The translations under genes were made by a program, and so were the position numbers. DNA of 64,000 nucleotides, from assembly GCA_002917075.1 (NCBI GenBank), contig NTMA01000003.1, forward strand, positions 1 through 64,000, written 5' to 3'. This document shows positions 1 through 10,651 of the stretch, piece after piece. The DNA is from Hawksworthiomyces lignivorus. Its lineage: Eukaryota > Ascomycota > Sordariomycetes > Ophiostomatales > Ophiostomataceae. Numbering within the stretch: the first letter of the stretch is position 1; each line of letters begins with the position of its first letter. A model generated the notes under the pieces. That model was not told the origin of the DNA. It worked only from the letters and a program-made list of their open reading frames with translations, and did no database searches.

Positions 1-533
1 CACAGTGCGTTATATACAGTAAATGAGTGTAATTCACACAGTGCCCAACTCAACACGGGCGTGCGGTAGCACATGAGGCACATGTAGTTTTTCGCCTTCG
101 AAACCCATTACCACGGGAACCGTTTGTAGAATGAGACGCGTAGTGCAGGTTTGTAAGCTAAGACTTGACTGTGAACGTACAACAGAAAATACCCGGTGGC
201 CTAAGGTGAAGCAGAAACGGCGATCATCAGTCGCAGCCAAAGCCTTTTCCCCGGTCGTAGCGCCCGGGGTCTGCTCGATGAGCAAGCCAACGGGCTCGCT
301 GCGTAGGCGCTTCCAATGTGGTTGCTCTAAACGAGAGAAACTCGAACACTGAATAATCATGGTGCTTTCTTAACTACACTCGCCGATCAGACCACACGGT
401 CTGGTCGAGGAATACTTAAATGGTCAAGAATCCCGTATCATGCGTCATGAATATGAAGCTGTCGTGGAAAACTTTTGCTCACAGCCGTACGCATTTACAA
501 TACATGAACTAATCGCTAAAACTAAGACAAAAA
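1..533. other. Intergenic, upstream of the ABC transporter
   Basis: Both strands carry open stretches of about 70-108 codons here, but neither shows a recognisable domain and they overlap each other antisense. I see no gene; the right part is presumably the promoter of the ABC transporter. Confidence 0.5.
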
Positions 534-2494
534 ATGGATAACAGAGGAGACGTCGAGCTCGTCCCCATACCCACCGCGCATTTGATCAATGATATCGTTG
601 ATAACTTTCTATGGCGAGATATGCGCGTCGTGGTCAAGGACAGAGAGTCCGGAAAACCGCTTTCTATTTTGTCGGAAGCGGCTGGCATCGTGCACGCTGG
701 AGAGATGCTGGCCATTATGGGACCTAGTGGGTCTGGCAAAACGACTCTTCTCAACACCCTCGCACACAGAGTTGCTGCCGCAGGAGCCACAACCACTGGC
801 CAAGTCATGATAAACGGGGAAGTCGCTAGCAAGTCCATCGTTCGGAATCTCACTGCTTATGTTGAGCAGGAAGATGCTCTTATTGGTAGCATCACCGTGC
901 GCGAGACCATGATTATTGCTGCCCGGCTCGCTCTGCCTAGCAACGTATCGAAGAAGGAGGCCTTCAGGCGAGTTGACGATTTGATCGTGAGCTTCGGGCT
1001 GCAGTCCCAAGCGCAAACTATTGTCGGAACACCTATCAAGAAAGGACTAAGTGGTGGTCAAAAGAAGAGACTGGGAATCGCGAGCCGCCTTGTAACGAAT
1101 CCCAAGATTCTCTTTCTTGATGAGCCAACCAGCGGCCTGGACTCTGCTCTCAGCGCCGAAGTCATCAGATACATCCGGGATATTGCCAAGAGGAACAATG
1201 CAAGTGTCACCGGAAATACGATCAAGATGTTGTCTATTTTCTTGTGCCGAATATATATGCTAACGAAATATATCCTTAGTTGGTCGTAATTTCTTCTATT
1301 CACCAGCCCTCTACTACGACGTTTCAGCTATTCGATAAGCTCGCCCTCCTCTCCCTTGGCAAGACATGCTACTTTGGTGCGATCAACAATGCGCCGGCCT
1401 ATTTTGCACGCATTGGCTTTCCCATGGAACCGGCAACTAACCCCGCAGAGTACCTGCTCGATCTCATTAACATCGACCTCGACAAGGACGGCGAGGTAAA
1501 GGCTCGCACGCAACAGATCATCGAGGCGTGGTCCGGTTCACCGGAGCGCAGGGCTCTCGACGACGAGATTGACAAAGTCGTGACCACGCTGACCAAGCAC
1601 AGCCTGGCCAAGCTCAAGCTGCCCAAGCCTAGCCAGTGGACAGTGCCCGTCACTCTCCTCCACCGATCCTGGATCAAGTCCTATCGCGACATTGTCGTCT
1701 ACCATATCCGCATTATCATGTATCTCGGTCTCGCTATCCTGATGGGCACCGTCTTCCTCCGGCTCCAGACGTCACAGGTGTACATCCAGCCCTTTATCAA
1801 CGCCATTTTCTTCGGCAGCGCCTTTATTTCCTTTATGGCCGTCGCCTACGTGCCCGCATTTCTCGAGGATCTGCACACCTTCCAGCGGGAGCGTGCCAAC
1901 GGCCTCGTCGGTCCCTTTTCTTTTATACTGTCCAACTTTCTCATTGGCCTGCCCTTCCTCTTCCTCATCACCATTATTTTCTCAGTGGTCCAATACTGGC
2001 TGTCCAACTTCCGTGCCAACGGATCTGCCTTCATGTGGTTCGTCTTTTGGCTCTTCCTCGACCTGCTCGCCGCTGAGTCGCTCGTTGTGCTTGTGTCGAG
2101 TATTTTCCCAGTCTTCGTCGTGGCGCTGGCCGTCACTGCGTTTGCGAATGGTCTTTGGATGGTGGTCGATGGATTCTTAGTGCCTATGAACATTCTGAAC
2201 CCGTTCTGGAAGTATGTCTTCCACTACATCGACTACCAGGCCTATGTATTCCAAGGGATGATGGTCAACGAGTTCCAGGGTCGCGAATACACGTGCCCGC
2301 AGTCTCCCGGCGGTGGCTTCCAGTGCATGTATGCCGGCCCCCTAAACCCTGAGGGCATCATTCAAGGCACGGATGTTCTGCGATCCTTCAACATCAGCAC
2401 TGGCCTCGAAGGGGAGTGGGTAGGGATCATAATTGCCATTGTCGCGGCATTTAGGCTGCTGGCATACTTGGCACTTCGCTTCCTGAAGAGATAG
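534..2494 (+). CDS. ABCG (White-type) half-size ABC transporter
   Basis: Membrane exporter of the ABCG half-transporter type, about 628 aa, with the nucleotide-binding domain first and the membrane domain second. The Walker A GPSGSGKT lies at residues 63-70, the signature LSGGQ at 172-176 and Walker B ILFLDEPTSGLDS from 192. The membrane half in exon 2 carries several hydrophobic helices and ends FLKR. One intron is inferred at 1206-1279: exon 1 stops after NNAS and exon 2 resumes LVVISSIHQPS, the expected H-loop, in phase 0. The donor needed (gtcacc) is weak, whereas the more obvious gtgtca two bases upstream gives the wrong frame. Such half-transporters dimerise in the plasma membrane; the substrate is unknown. 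It lies left of the catabolic block, separated from it by transposon debris, so a functional link is only possible. Confidence 0.9.
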
Positions 2495-3640
2495 TGGGAG
2501 CGAGGCGGGCAAACTCTGTCTAGATGCCTATTAGCTAACTTTACGTGTCCTCAACCAAATGATTTCGAAAAAGGCTTCACGTGTAGGGAATCGTCTGATC
2601 AGAGGTGAAATTACCGCTATTGTGTGTATGATGGTGCCTGCCTCGCGCCATCTAGTGAAAACGTCGAAAATCTGCCCTCCCTTTTTGTGTGTATCCGAAG
2701 CGGTGAGGGTGAGCAGAATCCTACATCTAATAAACTCCTCAAATTCCGAAGGGTTGTCAACAGTCCCTACGGTTGTCAGAGGCAAGGCATTATAAAGTCC
2801 CAGCTCATATAATTATACTTTTAAAACGGTGACTTTACGACGTGCGTATCCGCTGAGGTAGTAACAGACACGCAGAACTATGGCTGTTATAGAAATAGAT
2901 AGACCTCCAATTGCTCGCCTCATTAATAAGTGAGTTTCGAGCCAAAAAAAAAAAAAAAAAAAAAAAAAATAACCAAATTGTTGCTACTGTAGATTCGAAG
3001 ACCTTGCAAATCGCCTTAGACATACACGTGTGCTGTGCCAGTGTGACTATGTAGCAGGTCCCGGAGGCATAACTACTCATAATTTTCTAATCACGCAATA
3101 ACTACGCTCTGCCTCAGCTGGAGATTCAGGGTATGACTACTTACGGATTTTTTTCCTCTACTTTTTTCTTTACTTATTTTTGCCCTAGATCGACCCCAAA
3201 CCCGCCAAAATAAATAAATAAAGAGCTTGCTTTCTAAACTAACAAAGGCACCTGGACGTTCCGTCGTTTGGTTATTAGTTATGACGTAGATTATAAATCT
3301 GCCCCATATGAAAGTCGGAGTTTCTTCGGCTGAGCAACCGGTTGACGGTTTAGTTGGTTTGATTTTTCCTTTCACCGTTCTATGCTTAAAAACTCGACTG
3401 TCAGCTTAATGAACGCGATAAGCTGGTTGAATGTTCTTACAGCATTATGCTTTTGCATTTGCTATGACAGTTACCTGTCAAGCCCGATGTCGACATCAAA
3501 GCCGCCGACGAGATCCGAAGCTGTCGGTATTAGCGATGCAATGAGCACGAAGTAACGATAGCCAACTAGCACTAGTGGCCTGGCTCTTGGTGAATAGCCA
3601 CTGGCAATACCATGGGGGTTTTAAACGATATTAACTTTTC
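2495..3640. other. Intergenic, AT-rich, with a 26-A tract
   Basis: No coding region is supported. A run of 26 adenines occupies 2944-2969. Short open stretches on both strands have no recognisable motif. Confidence 0.5.
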
Positions 3641-4655
3641 AACTACAGGCACTAATTAAAAGTGATGTTACCACTGTCTTTAAAAGACCTAAAAAAAGCA
3701 CTCGATTAAGTTAGACTTAAAAGAGAATTATAGAGTTAAATCACAAACCTTCGGGCAACGAGTCCGTGAAATCCACTAGACCTACCGTCCCCCTAGACCT
3801 TTATCTTAAACACAACTTTATTCTAGGCCCCAGGGACGAAATTCGTATTATAACTATTTAATAACGACGATAATAAGACTTTAATAAAGATTTACAGTAA
3901 CCTGTCTACCTCGGTTTACGTTAGGCTTTTAAAACGACTTTATGAACATACAACTACCCTATTAAGGCCGAAAACAATATTCTTATATAGTTTTATACAA
4001 GATATATTAACCTCGCAGCCTTTTTACACTAATATTACTTTAAGGAGTCTTTTACCTTCGTCTACGGTAACAAGGACGAGACAGTAAAGCACGTGTTTCT
4101 CCGTTGCCCTTAAGGGACAAACAAGTCTCTCAACTGGCCACAAACACCAGGGGAACTATATAATAGACTATACGTAGAAGGCGAGACCGCCAGGCCTATC
4201 CTCCGCTGGTTTAAACGTAGTGGACGAATTCCAGATTATCGTTTAGCCGCTAGACTGGAAGAAAACAATACACAGGAAACAACTGAAGAGGCCTCATTGA
4301 AGGCCGCCGAAGAGTCCCCGGCGACTGCCGAGGAGGCCGCAGAGACCGCAGTGAAGGCAGCAGAGGAGGCGGCGGGCATGGCAGCAGAGGAGGCAGCCAG
4401 GGCAGCAGCGGAGGCGGGACCAGAGGAGGCAGATGTGGTAGAGGTGAGAGAGGCCTTGGCCTTGGCAAGGCTGTGAGGAGGGCCACCAAGGAGAGGCAGG
4501 AGGGCTAGGCGGGCCAATAATACACACATATCACTGTAATCTATTTATCTATTCATCTGTTATATCTTGAGTTAGTACTACAATGGTTTCTGCCCCGGGA
4601 GGGTTCCGTTAGCTTAGACGTCACATAGCCAGGATTGGCTAAATATAAAGACGAT
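3640..4655 (+). mobile_element. Decayed LINE (Tad-like) 3' end, RIP-like mutated
   Basis: Very AT-rich from 3640 to 4060, full of TTA/TAA. A readable frame from about 4050 to 4476 gives a segment with ETVKHVFLRCP, which matches the zinc-knuckle-like C-terminal motif (C-x-C-G, ETV-H, L-CP) that ends ORF2 of fungal Tad-type LINEs, then a stop in frame, then RPILRWFKRSGR and a long Glu/Ala-rich tail (EEAAETAVKAAEEAA type) to the stop at 4474-4476. Expected cysteines upstream of the motif are replaced. No reverse transcriptase core is left. The right end lies just before the MFS-derived pseudogene, so the element or its neighbourhood was joined to a duplicated gene fragment. Family assignment rests on this short motif only. 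Confidence 0.55.
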
Positions 4656-4665
4656 GAAACCTACG

Positions 4666-5218
4666 TTATCCCCACATCCTCAAGTAGATAGGCTACACGT
4701 CCGTGTCGGCCCGGTAGATAACTGTCCCAACCTGGGCTGTGGGCGCCGTGTGCATGCTGGTGCTCTGCCTGACGTCCGACCGGACCAAGAACCGCCGCTG
4801 GCACAACACCTTTGCCCTGGCGCTCACGTTTGTCTGCTGCTTGGTCTGCGTCGGCGTTGACAACGGCGTCGTGCAGTACGTCATGCTCTACTTCATCATC
4901 GTTGGCCTGTACACGGCCGTCGTGTTCATCTTCACCTGGTGCTCCGAGGTCATCCCCCTGCCCAACCAGAAGCGGTCCGTCGTGCTCGCCTTTGTCAACT
5001 CGTGCGGCAACCTCTCCATCATCTACGGCAGCTATCTCTGGCCGAGCTCCGACGCGCCAAAGTACACAAAGGGCTTCGTTAGCATGGCCGTCTTCTCGGG
5101 TGCGGCTGTCGTCCTCTGTCTGGTCATGCCTTTTATTTTCAAACTGCTGCCAAGGAGCCTGCCACAAAGGCCGAGCGGGATCTCCTGAGCAGACAGAACG
5201 GGCTGGCCGTGGAAGAGT
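4666..5218 (+). pseudogene. Truncated, frameshifted copy of the MFS transporter at 20831-22565
   Basis: This is a partial duplicate of the C-terminal third of the allantoate-permease-type MFS transporter at 20831-22565; nucleotide similarity runs from 4666 to about 5412 against about 22009-22760, so it includes 3' flank. It keeps long identical peptides such as VPTWAVGAVCMLVLC and CSEVIPLPNQKRSVV. Lesions: no start or N-terminal half, a TAG near 4689 where the intact gene has a sense codon, and a one-base deletion near 5150 (CTGCCAAGGAG against CTGCCCAAAGAG) that changes the last residues. Many differences are transitions (TGC to TAC, GCC to GTT), as RIP would leave. Not functional. Confidence 0.88.
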
Positions 5219-5741
5219 AGCGGCGCGCGCTGTGTACAAGCGGTGCTTCGCGAACACTCGTGCTCGCATGAAGAAAGATGGCTTTCGGGGATTTGTGCTC
5301 AATATATTGCCTAGCACTGACATTAGGGAGAATAAATAGCCGTAGGTTCATTCGTAACAGACGACACTCATCATTAGGCAGTTTAAAGCAAGCGGTAGAG
5401 AAATGATAGCAAGTCCTAGATCTACAGATTGACCGCGTTGTGCGTCTCCATGATATAGCAGGCGCTGAGGTGAGTCTGTGTTCACGGAGCAGTACACCGT
5501 AAGCTAGGCTAGCACATGTGAATGGCCGTAGCCAGTATACGAGTGCTATCCTACTGTCCAGTTCCATCGGTTACTATCGAAGCACAGCCAGCCGACGAAT
5601 CGGAACGGTGGTGGAAGACAAATATCTTCATTTTGTGGGATTTCTACAGCGTGTATTCCGTATTCTTTGGCGTTTTGTATTCTACCCTGCCCGTCTGAAA
5701 TTCTACAGAATATCTGACAATTCACTCGAGCAATCGAGCCA

Positions 5742-5944
5742 TCAAGCGTCCACCGACTTGACTGTCACCCCTTCAAGTGATCCCTCGTCGCCCCACTTGG
5801 AGATGTACTCGAGAAAGGACATGGTGACCTCGGACCATGTACCACCCCTTGCCCGCTTCTGCTTTTCCGCGGGGTCCAACGCCAGCGCGCCGTCGCCGTG
5901 CCCGTTGAAGTGTCCCGGCGTGCAGCCGGGGAATACTGTAGCCG
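5742..5944 (-). pseudogene. Orphan C-terminal fragment of an unidentified protein
   Basis: On the minus strand a frame open from about 5944 to the TGA at 5742-5744 encodes a well-formed tail with GCTPGHFNGHGDGALALDP, then a hydrophilic stretch with GGTWSEVTMSFLEYISKWGD and the end VKSVDA. The composition is like a real enzyme C-terminus rather than random sequence. It starts abruptly at 5944, close to where the NCS1-derived duplicate (5933-6142) begins, so the rest of the gene is missing. I do not recognise the family; nothing in the intact block at 7-31 kb matches it. Confidence 0.4.
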
Positions 5945-6142
5945 TAGCATAGATTCCTTGGCCCTATGGACCTAACCAGAATAGACATTAAATCAATATG
6001 TAGGAACCGGATGTGTTATAAATCAGGGTCTATCACATATTAAGACTCATGCAGCTCTTTTTCGTTGATCTCGGCCCCAAATTTCTTCTCCTCGACCTGT
6101 TCGGCCCCTTCGACCGTCTGTTCCGGCGACTCGATGAGCATT
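5933..6142 (-). pseudogene. Copy of the 3' end of the NCS1 permease gene at 27933-29760
   Basis: About 210 bp nearly identical to 27826-28036, covering 3' flank, stop codon and roughly the last 30 codons of the NCS1 permease (the antisense of ELHES, DEKK and SPEQTVEG is recognisable). Similarity stops after the SPEQ-coding part at about 6142. Orientation and order relative to the MFS fragment at 4666 are the same as in the intact locus. It cannot encode a transporter. Confidence 0.9.
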
Positions 6143-6770
6143 CGTATAAGCTCTGTTATTTGATCAGAAATTTCTCTTATTGTTGTTTATCTACTACTTT
6201 TTAAAATTTCATACGTTCTTCTTACCTGTTTGCTTCTTAAAAATAGCTGAATTCATAACGCCTTGTCCACGAAGGCAAAGAATGCTCAAAACCATGATTG
6301 GTTGTCGGGGATAATTATTTTTTACTGAACAAGTATGACAGTAAGATATCGTCCAGGGAGGACATCCAGTTTTTATGGTTCTCCGCGTGTGCATAGATGT
6401 CATAATGCGTGTCATGGAGCAGTAAAACTTCCAGCTCTAGGATGAGCCAGAAACCTGTAATGCCATAAACTGCGTGCAGTCTTGTGACAGCCAATTGGTT
6501 GATACATGCAGTTTGTACCGAATGTCATCTTTTTCCTGAAGAGGCTATGTCACAGCTTGGTGTCTTATATTATCAACGGCCGCTTCCAACTCAATTAGAA
6601 ACGCTCTGTAATGAGGTAACAAACTTGCTCAATTTCAATGAGCAGATAATAGCCCGAGAAGTAATTTATTGTCTTCGGAAACGAGCTTGTGAGCTTGTTT
6701 GCCAACCAAACCACAATAGATTCAATCCGTTCTATCCTGCTACCGTTCTTCTCACCCAGGAAGGAGGTTC
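6143..6770. other. Intergenic, nothing recognised
   Basis: AT-rich sequence between the duplicated fragments and the P450-like relic. Open stretches on the plus strand have no recognisable domain. Confidence 0.4.
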
Positions 6771-6771
6771 T

Positions 6772-6925
6772 AGCATGCGTTGCAATTGCGGTACTTGTTC
6801 TGTGGTCTTCCGTGCTCGGCTTCTATCGTATATTCTCTCAGTCCACTGGCGAAATTCCCCGGTAGCCCATTTGCACGCAATGGTCGCCGAGGGCAGAATG
6901 GACCTCGCGCAGAGTTGTCCCCCCT
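6772..6925 (+). pseudogene. Possible relic of a cytochrome P450 N-terminus
   Basis: One frame gives a hydrophobic helix, AIAVLVLWSSVLGFYRIF, and a second overlapping frame continues YSLSPLAKFPGSPFAR. Joined across a small indel these resemble the membrane anchor and the YRIFFHPLAKFPGP proline-rich hinge of fungal microsomal P450s. Nothing downstream resembles the P450 I-helix or the haem-binding Cys region before the aminotransferase end at 7089, so only the N-terminus remains. Short match; could be chance. Confidence 0.35.
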
Positions 6926-7088
6926 GTGGCACACGCATTCGAAAGGCTCGCCTCCCTTGCCCTCGTCCCCGGACTACGTAACGCGCCTAAAACTCAAGCA
7001 GCTGCTGTGCAAGCGTTTGCGCTACAATGCTGTGCTCTCTTGGGGCCCCACGACAGGCATAAGACAAGCAGAAGCTCTCTGCGTATTT

Positions 7089-8456
7089 TCAATATTTATG
7101 TACATTTCTGACGCTCCTCTGCCGCCTTTCTTCAAGAACCGCCGCGACTGCTTGCACCAGCAGCCGGACAAGCTGCTTGGTCTGATCGACCGTCATGATA
7201 AACGGAGGGCACAACATCACCGCGTCCACGGCCGGCGAGCAGAGGTAGATGGCCGCGCCCAGTTGAAACGACCGCTCCGCTACGTCCTTCGCCACGGGGC
7301 CGCCGTGCGCCTCGCCCAGGCGCCCAAAATCCACGGTGCGAAATAGCCCGAGGCCGCGCAGACTGCCGCCGTGCTGTGCGAACTCTTCCGGCAGCGCGTC
7401 CCGCAGGGTCTTGTGCAGGAGCTCCCCCATGCGGCGGCAGTTCTCCACGAGGCCGTCGCGGCGCAGGATGGTTTGCGCCGCAATGGCTGCCGCGCAGCCC
7501 ATCGCGTGTCCCTGGAAAGTGTGGCCGCTCAGAAACGCCTGGGCACCTCTTGCGTTGGCTGCAAACACGTCGTACACCTGCTGGCCGAGCAGGACCGCCG
7601 AAATCGGCTGGTAGCCGGCGCCGAGGCCCTTGCCGATGGTCTGCAGGTCCGGCGCGACGCCGCCGAGGCCCTGCCAGGCGTGGTACGTGCCGCACCGGCC
7701 CATGCCGCACATGACCTCGTCGAAGATGACCAGGATGCCATGCTGTCGGCAGAGCCGCACCAGGCGCGGCAGGTAGGACGCTGTCGCCGGCACCGAGCCC
7801 AGCGTGGCGCCGCCGACGGGCTCGACGATCACCGCGGCCACTGTATCGGGGTCGAGGCGCGCAAAGACGGCCTCGTACGCCGCGAGCAGCGCGTCTTCGT
7901 AGGCCTCCTCGGTGCGCCCACCGCCGTCGGCCTGGTAGAAGCAGCGCGGCACGTGGTGGAAGACGGGCGCCAGGACGGGCGCAAAGGCGTCGCGGCGGGC
8001 CGGGTTGTTGCCCGCGGCCAGGGCGCCCAGCGTGTTGCCGTGGTACGCGTGCAGGCGTCCGACAAAGTTGACCCGCTGCGGCTGGCCGTTGTAGACGTGG
8101 TACTGGCGCGCGAGCTTGAGTGCAGACTCCACCGCCTCCGAGCCGGAGCTGAGGAAGAGCACCTTGCTGAAGGCGCCGCCGCTGCTGTCGAGCAGCAGCT
8201 GCGCCAGCTGCTCCGCCGGGTCCGACGTGAAGAAGGACGAGTGCGCAAAGGCCAGGCGGCGCGCCTGGTCGCAGATGGCGTCGATCACCTCGGCATTTCC
8301 GTGCCCCAGGCACGAGACGGCTGCGCCGCTGCTGCCGTCGAAGATGCGCCGCCCATCGGCCGTTATCAGGTAGACGCCGTCGCCTTGTGCTGCGGTTGGA
8401 TAGGCCTTCTCCAGCGAGCGGTGGAAAATGGAGGACGACGAAGCTGTCGATGTCAT
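7089..8456 (-). CDS. Class III pyridoxal-phosphate aminotransferase
   Basis: Intronless, 455 aa from the ATG at 8456; the frame stays open upstream but offers no earlier ATG. It transfers an omega or alpha amino group from a donor amine to a keto acid. Visible features: SGSEAVESALKLAR at 104-117 (phosphate-binding loop), LHAYHG near 135, VEPVGG near 211, the PLP aspartate in IFDEV (Asp246) and the Schiff-base lysine in TIGKGLGAGY (Lys276), all at class III positions; length is normal. Relatives act on GABA, beta-alanine, ornithine or diaminoalkanoates; the substrate cannot be read from sequence. In this block it could deaminate the amine intermediate before an aldehyde dehydrogenase. No peroxisomal tail (ends RNVHKY). 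Confidence 0.92.
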   Translation of the reverse strand: MTSTASSSSIFHRSLEKAYPTAAQGDGVYLITADGRRIFDGSSGAAVSCLGHGNAEVIDAICDQARRLAFAHSSFFTSDPAEQLAQLLLDSSGGAFSKVLFLSSGSEAVESALKLARQYHVYNGQPQRVNFVGRLHAYHGNTLGALAAGNNPARRDAFAPVLAPVFHHVPRCFYQADGGGRTEEAYEDALLAAYEAVFARLDPDTVAAVIVEPVGGATLGSVPATASYLPRLVRLCRQHGILVIFDEVMCGMGRCGTYHAWQGLGGVAPDLQTIGKGLGAGYQPISAVLLGQQVYDVFAANARGAQAFLSGHTFQGHAMGCAAAIAAQTILRRDGLVENCRRMGELLHKTLRDALPEEFAQHGGSLRGLGLFRTVDFGRLGEAHGGPVAKDVAERSFQLGAAIYLCSPAVDAVMLCPPFIMTVDQTKQLVRLLVQAVAAVLEERRQRSVRNVHKY

Positions 8457-9444
8457 GTTTCCGGCTATTGCGATTCTCGGTTCCACGTGCAACTGGCACA
8501 CACGCACTATAGGCAGACCACAGCTTTCGACAGTTTTCCGCGGAGGGTGCGATTGCGTATCCTGGACCTTGATAGGAGGGAGCTGGAGCTTATCCCAGTG
8601 GCTACAGCTGCAGCTCGAGGACGTCAGATGCCAAAACCATTTTATTCTTTAGCTAAATTGAATCTAGAACACTTAGTACTCGCTGCAACACCAGACCGTC
8701 GACGATGAAGCTTTCTCCACAAGTAGACTTGATTGGCGATATCGCTAGTATTGGGCGGTTCTGGTTCGGTAAGATAGATCTGAAACTTCGCCGAAATTTT
8801 TTTTTTTTTTTGAGAAGACGTTGGTAAACTTGTCAGCGGACGCTACCGCCGAACTCAAGCGAGAAATGCTACGCTTGCTCTAGACTGGAGAATCTAGATC
8901 TTGTTACGTAGAACTACGAATGCGTTTGCAACTGAAACGAGAAAGCTGGTAGCAAGCCATCTTTTAGGATGAAAAAAATACACGACGAAACTGAGTTCAA
9001 CATTATCAATATCTGAAAGTGAACCCTACTCTTTTGTACGAGTATCTGCTAAGCGAAAAGAAAGAAAGAAATATAAAAAAGAAGAGCTACGCCCAAAAGC
9101 ATTCTGCGACGGCGAGGTCTGTATTATTGTTGTGACATGGTTTCTAAACTTGGGATGAAATTTAATTTACAATATCTTTCTCTCGATGATCAGCATCAGC
9201 TCGAAGAGACTTGAAATCCCAGTCGCCATGTAGAAATGATCATACAAGACGCTCATACTCTTGTGTTGGCTACAACTACAAGTCGTGATCGATTGTTTCA
9301 GGCTCGTTTTTGCTCACATTCAAGAGAATAATCGGCTATTTAATTCATTGATCTGGCTCTAAATATGTTACAATTCGTAGTCTTTTCCCGTAATCTTTTC
9401 TAACCTCGCCGCCTCAAATACTGGCCATAAACAGAGGGTCTTCC
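8457..9444. other. Intergenic between aminotransferase and class II aldolase
   Basis: Nearly 1 kb without a supported gene; includes a T15 tract around 8798 and low-complexity AT-rich sequence. It contains the promoter of the minus-strand aminotransferase and the 3' flank of the aldolase gene. Confidence 0.5.
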
Positions 9445-10651
9445 TCATTCTAGAAATGCCCCGTTCGTCTCGGCCAAAACAGCGTTGTATTCGGGCTGGA
9501 AAGACATGTATGTATTTTCTGGCGTGTAGTCGTACTTCTTGCAGTATTCACAGACTTCATTGGAGATGTATTTCTTCGGGATCCCGCTCGCGGCGGCCGA
9601 CTCGGCAAGCAGCTGCATTTGGCAAGCCCGCTCTAGGGCAATGAAGAAGCCAGCCGCCTCGCCGACGTTTGCACCACAGGTGAGGATGCTGCAAATGCAT
9701 AGATTAGCAGCGCAGCCCTGTTGTGCTTTTCAACTTTGTCTGGTTGTGCGATGAGCCACTCACCCGTGATTTTGCAGAATCAAGTTCTTATTCTTACTGC
9801 CCAGGGCCGTGGCAAGCCGAACGCCCTCCTCTTTGGCTAGCACAACGCCGCCGAAGCCCTCATAGATGGAGAGGTCATCGTAGAAATAGCAGCTATCTTT
9901 GGACGATGTGAGCAAGCTAAATCTCGTAGCACGGACACAAAGACGCAAAGGGAGAGAAATTGGGTCCCCCTTTGTAGAGACGGCATACCTTGCACGAGCA
10001 TCTCGATTGGCCTGCCAAATGCGGACCAAGCCCGGCCATACGGAGAGTGCAGATGGACCGCTGCATGGATGTCCGGGCGCATCTGGTGGAGAGTGGAATG
10101 GATGATAAAACCGGCACGGTTGACCGTATGCGGTGTCTCCTCTTGTATCTCGCCTTCCTCGTTGACGAGAACAAGATCGGAGACCTTTATCTGACTAAAA
10201 TGGACCGCGTACGGATCTGTGTCCAGTCCTGGGTTAGACCGCAGTCCAATCTGGCTGGCTCCAAGCTGCCACTCCCGGAAGGATGACTTACTGATCCAGA
10301 AGAGAGACGGGTTTACCGGGTCTACAAGAGCATTTGCAATTTTTATTTTCTTTAGTCACAGTCTCTTTCAAGCCCATAATGGGAAGCTGCCGGCGGCCAA
10401 TTCGAACAGAGTCACCATAGCATACCTCGGAGGCTCATGTGGCCGGCCACGCCATCGGCAAAGCCCAGTTTTGCAAACACCCGGAAAGCGCCGGCCATCT
10501 GCTGCTTTGCCCACCTCCGCTCCTCATACTTGTCTGCAAAAACGGGGACCTTCTTTGCCTTTGGGAGTTTGTTTGCGGAGGGCGGCGGTTGGAGCCGAAT
10601 GGTGGCATCGGCGGCACCAGTCGTTGCGGCAACTGTTGTTGTCGAGGACAT
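9445..10651 (-). CDS. Class II aldolase/adducin-domain protein
   Basis: Five inferred exons (10651-10426, 10321-10292, 10228-9989, 9896-9764, 9688-9445) give 290 aa. The domain runs from EERRWAKQQMAGAFRVFAKLGFADGVAGHMSLRD through DPVNPSLFWI, IKVSDLVLVNEEG, AGFIIHSTLHQMRPDIHAAVHLHSPYG (the His-x-His metal ligands) to NLILQNHGILTCG (third His), and ends NGAFLE. This is the zinc fold of fuculose-phosphate aldolase and adducin heads. Fungal members of this subgroup are mostly uncharacterised; the family does retro-aldol or decarboxylation on hydroxy acids. Exon 2 is only 30 nt, and the 10229-10291 acceptor is the least certain junction. Neighbours suggest a carbon-skeleton-cleaving step, but this is inference. 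Confidence 0.85.

Noticed and set aside
34..360. 108-codon minus-strand frame at the left edge
   Set aside because: An equally long frame lies on the other strand, composition is uninformative and no domain is visible.
2944..2969. 26-A tract as the poly(A) tail of a retroposed gene
   Set aside because: No gene-like or element-like sequence precedes it on either strand; similar homopolymers occur at several places in the window.
7371..8708. Long plus-strand open frame of 445 codons
   Set aside because: Antisense shadow of the GC-rich aminotransferase gene; Arg/Ala/Val-rich with no domain, while the minus strand has a full PLP enzyme.
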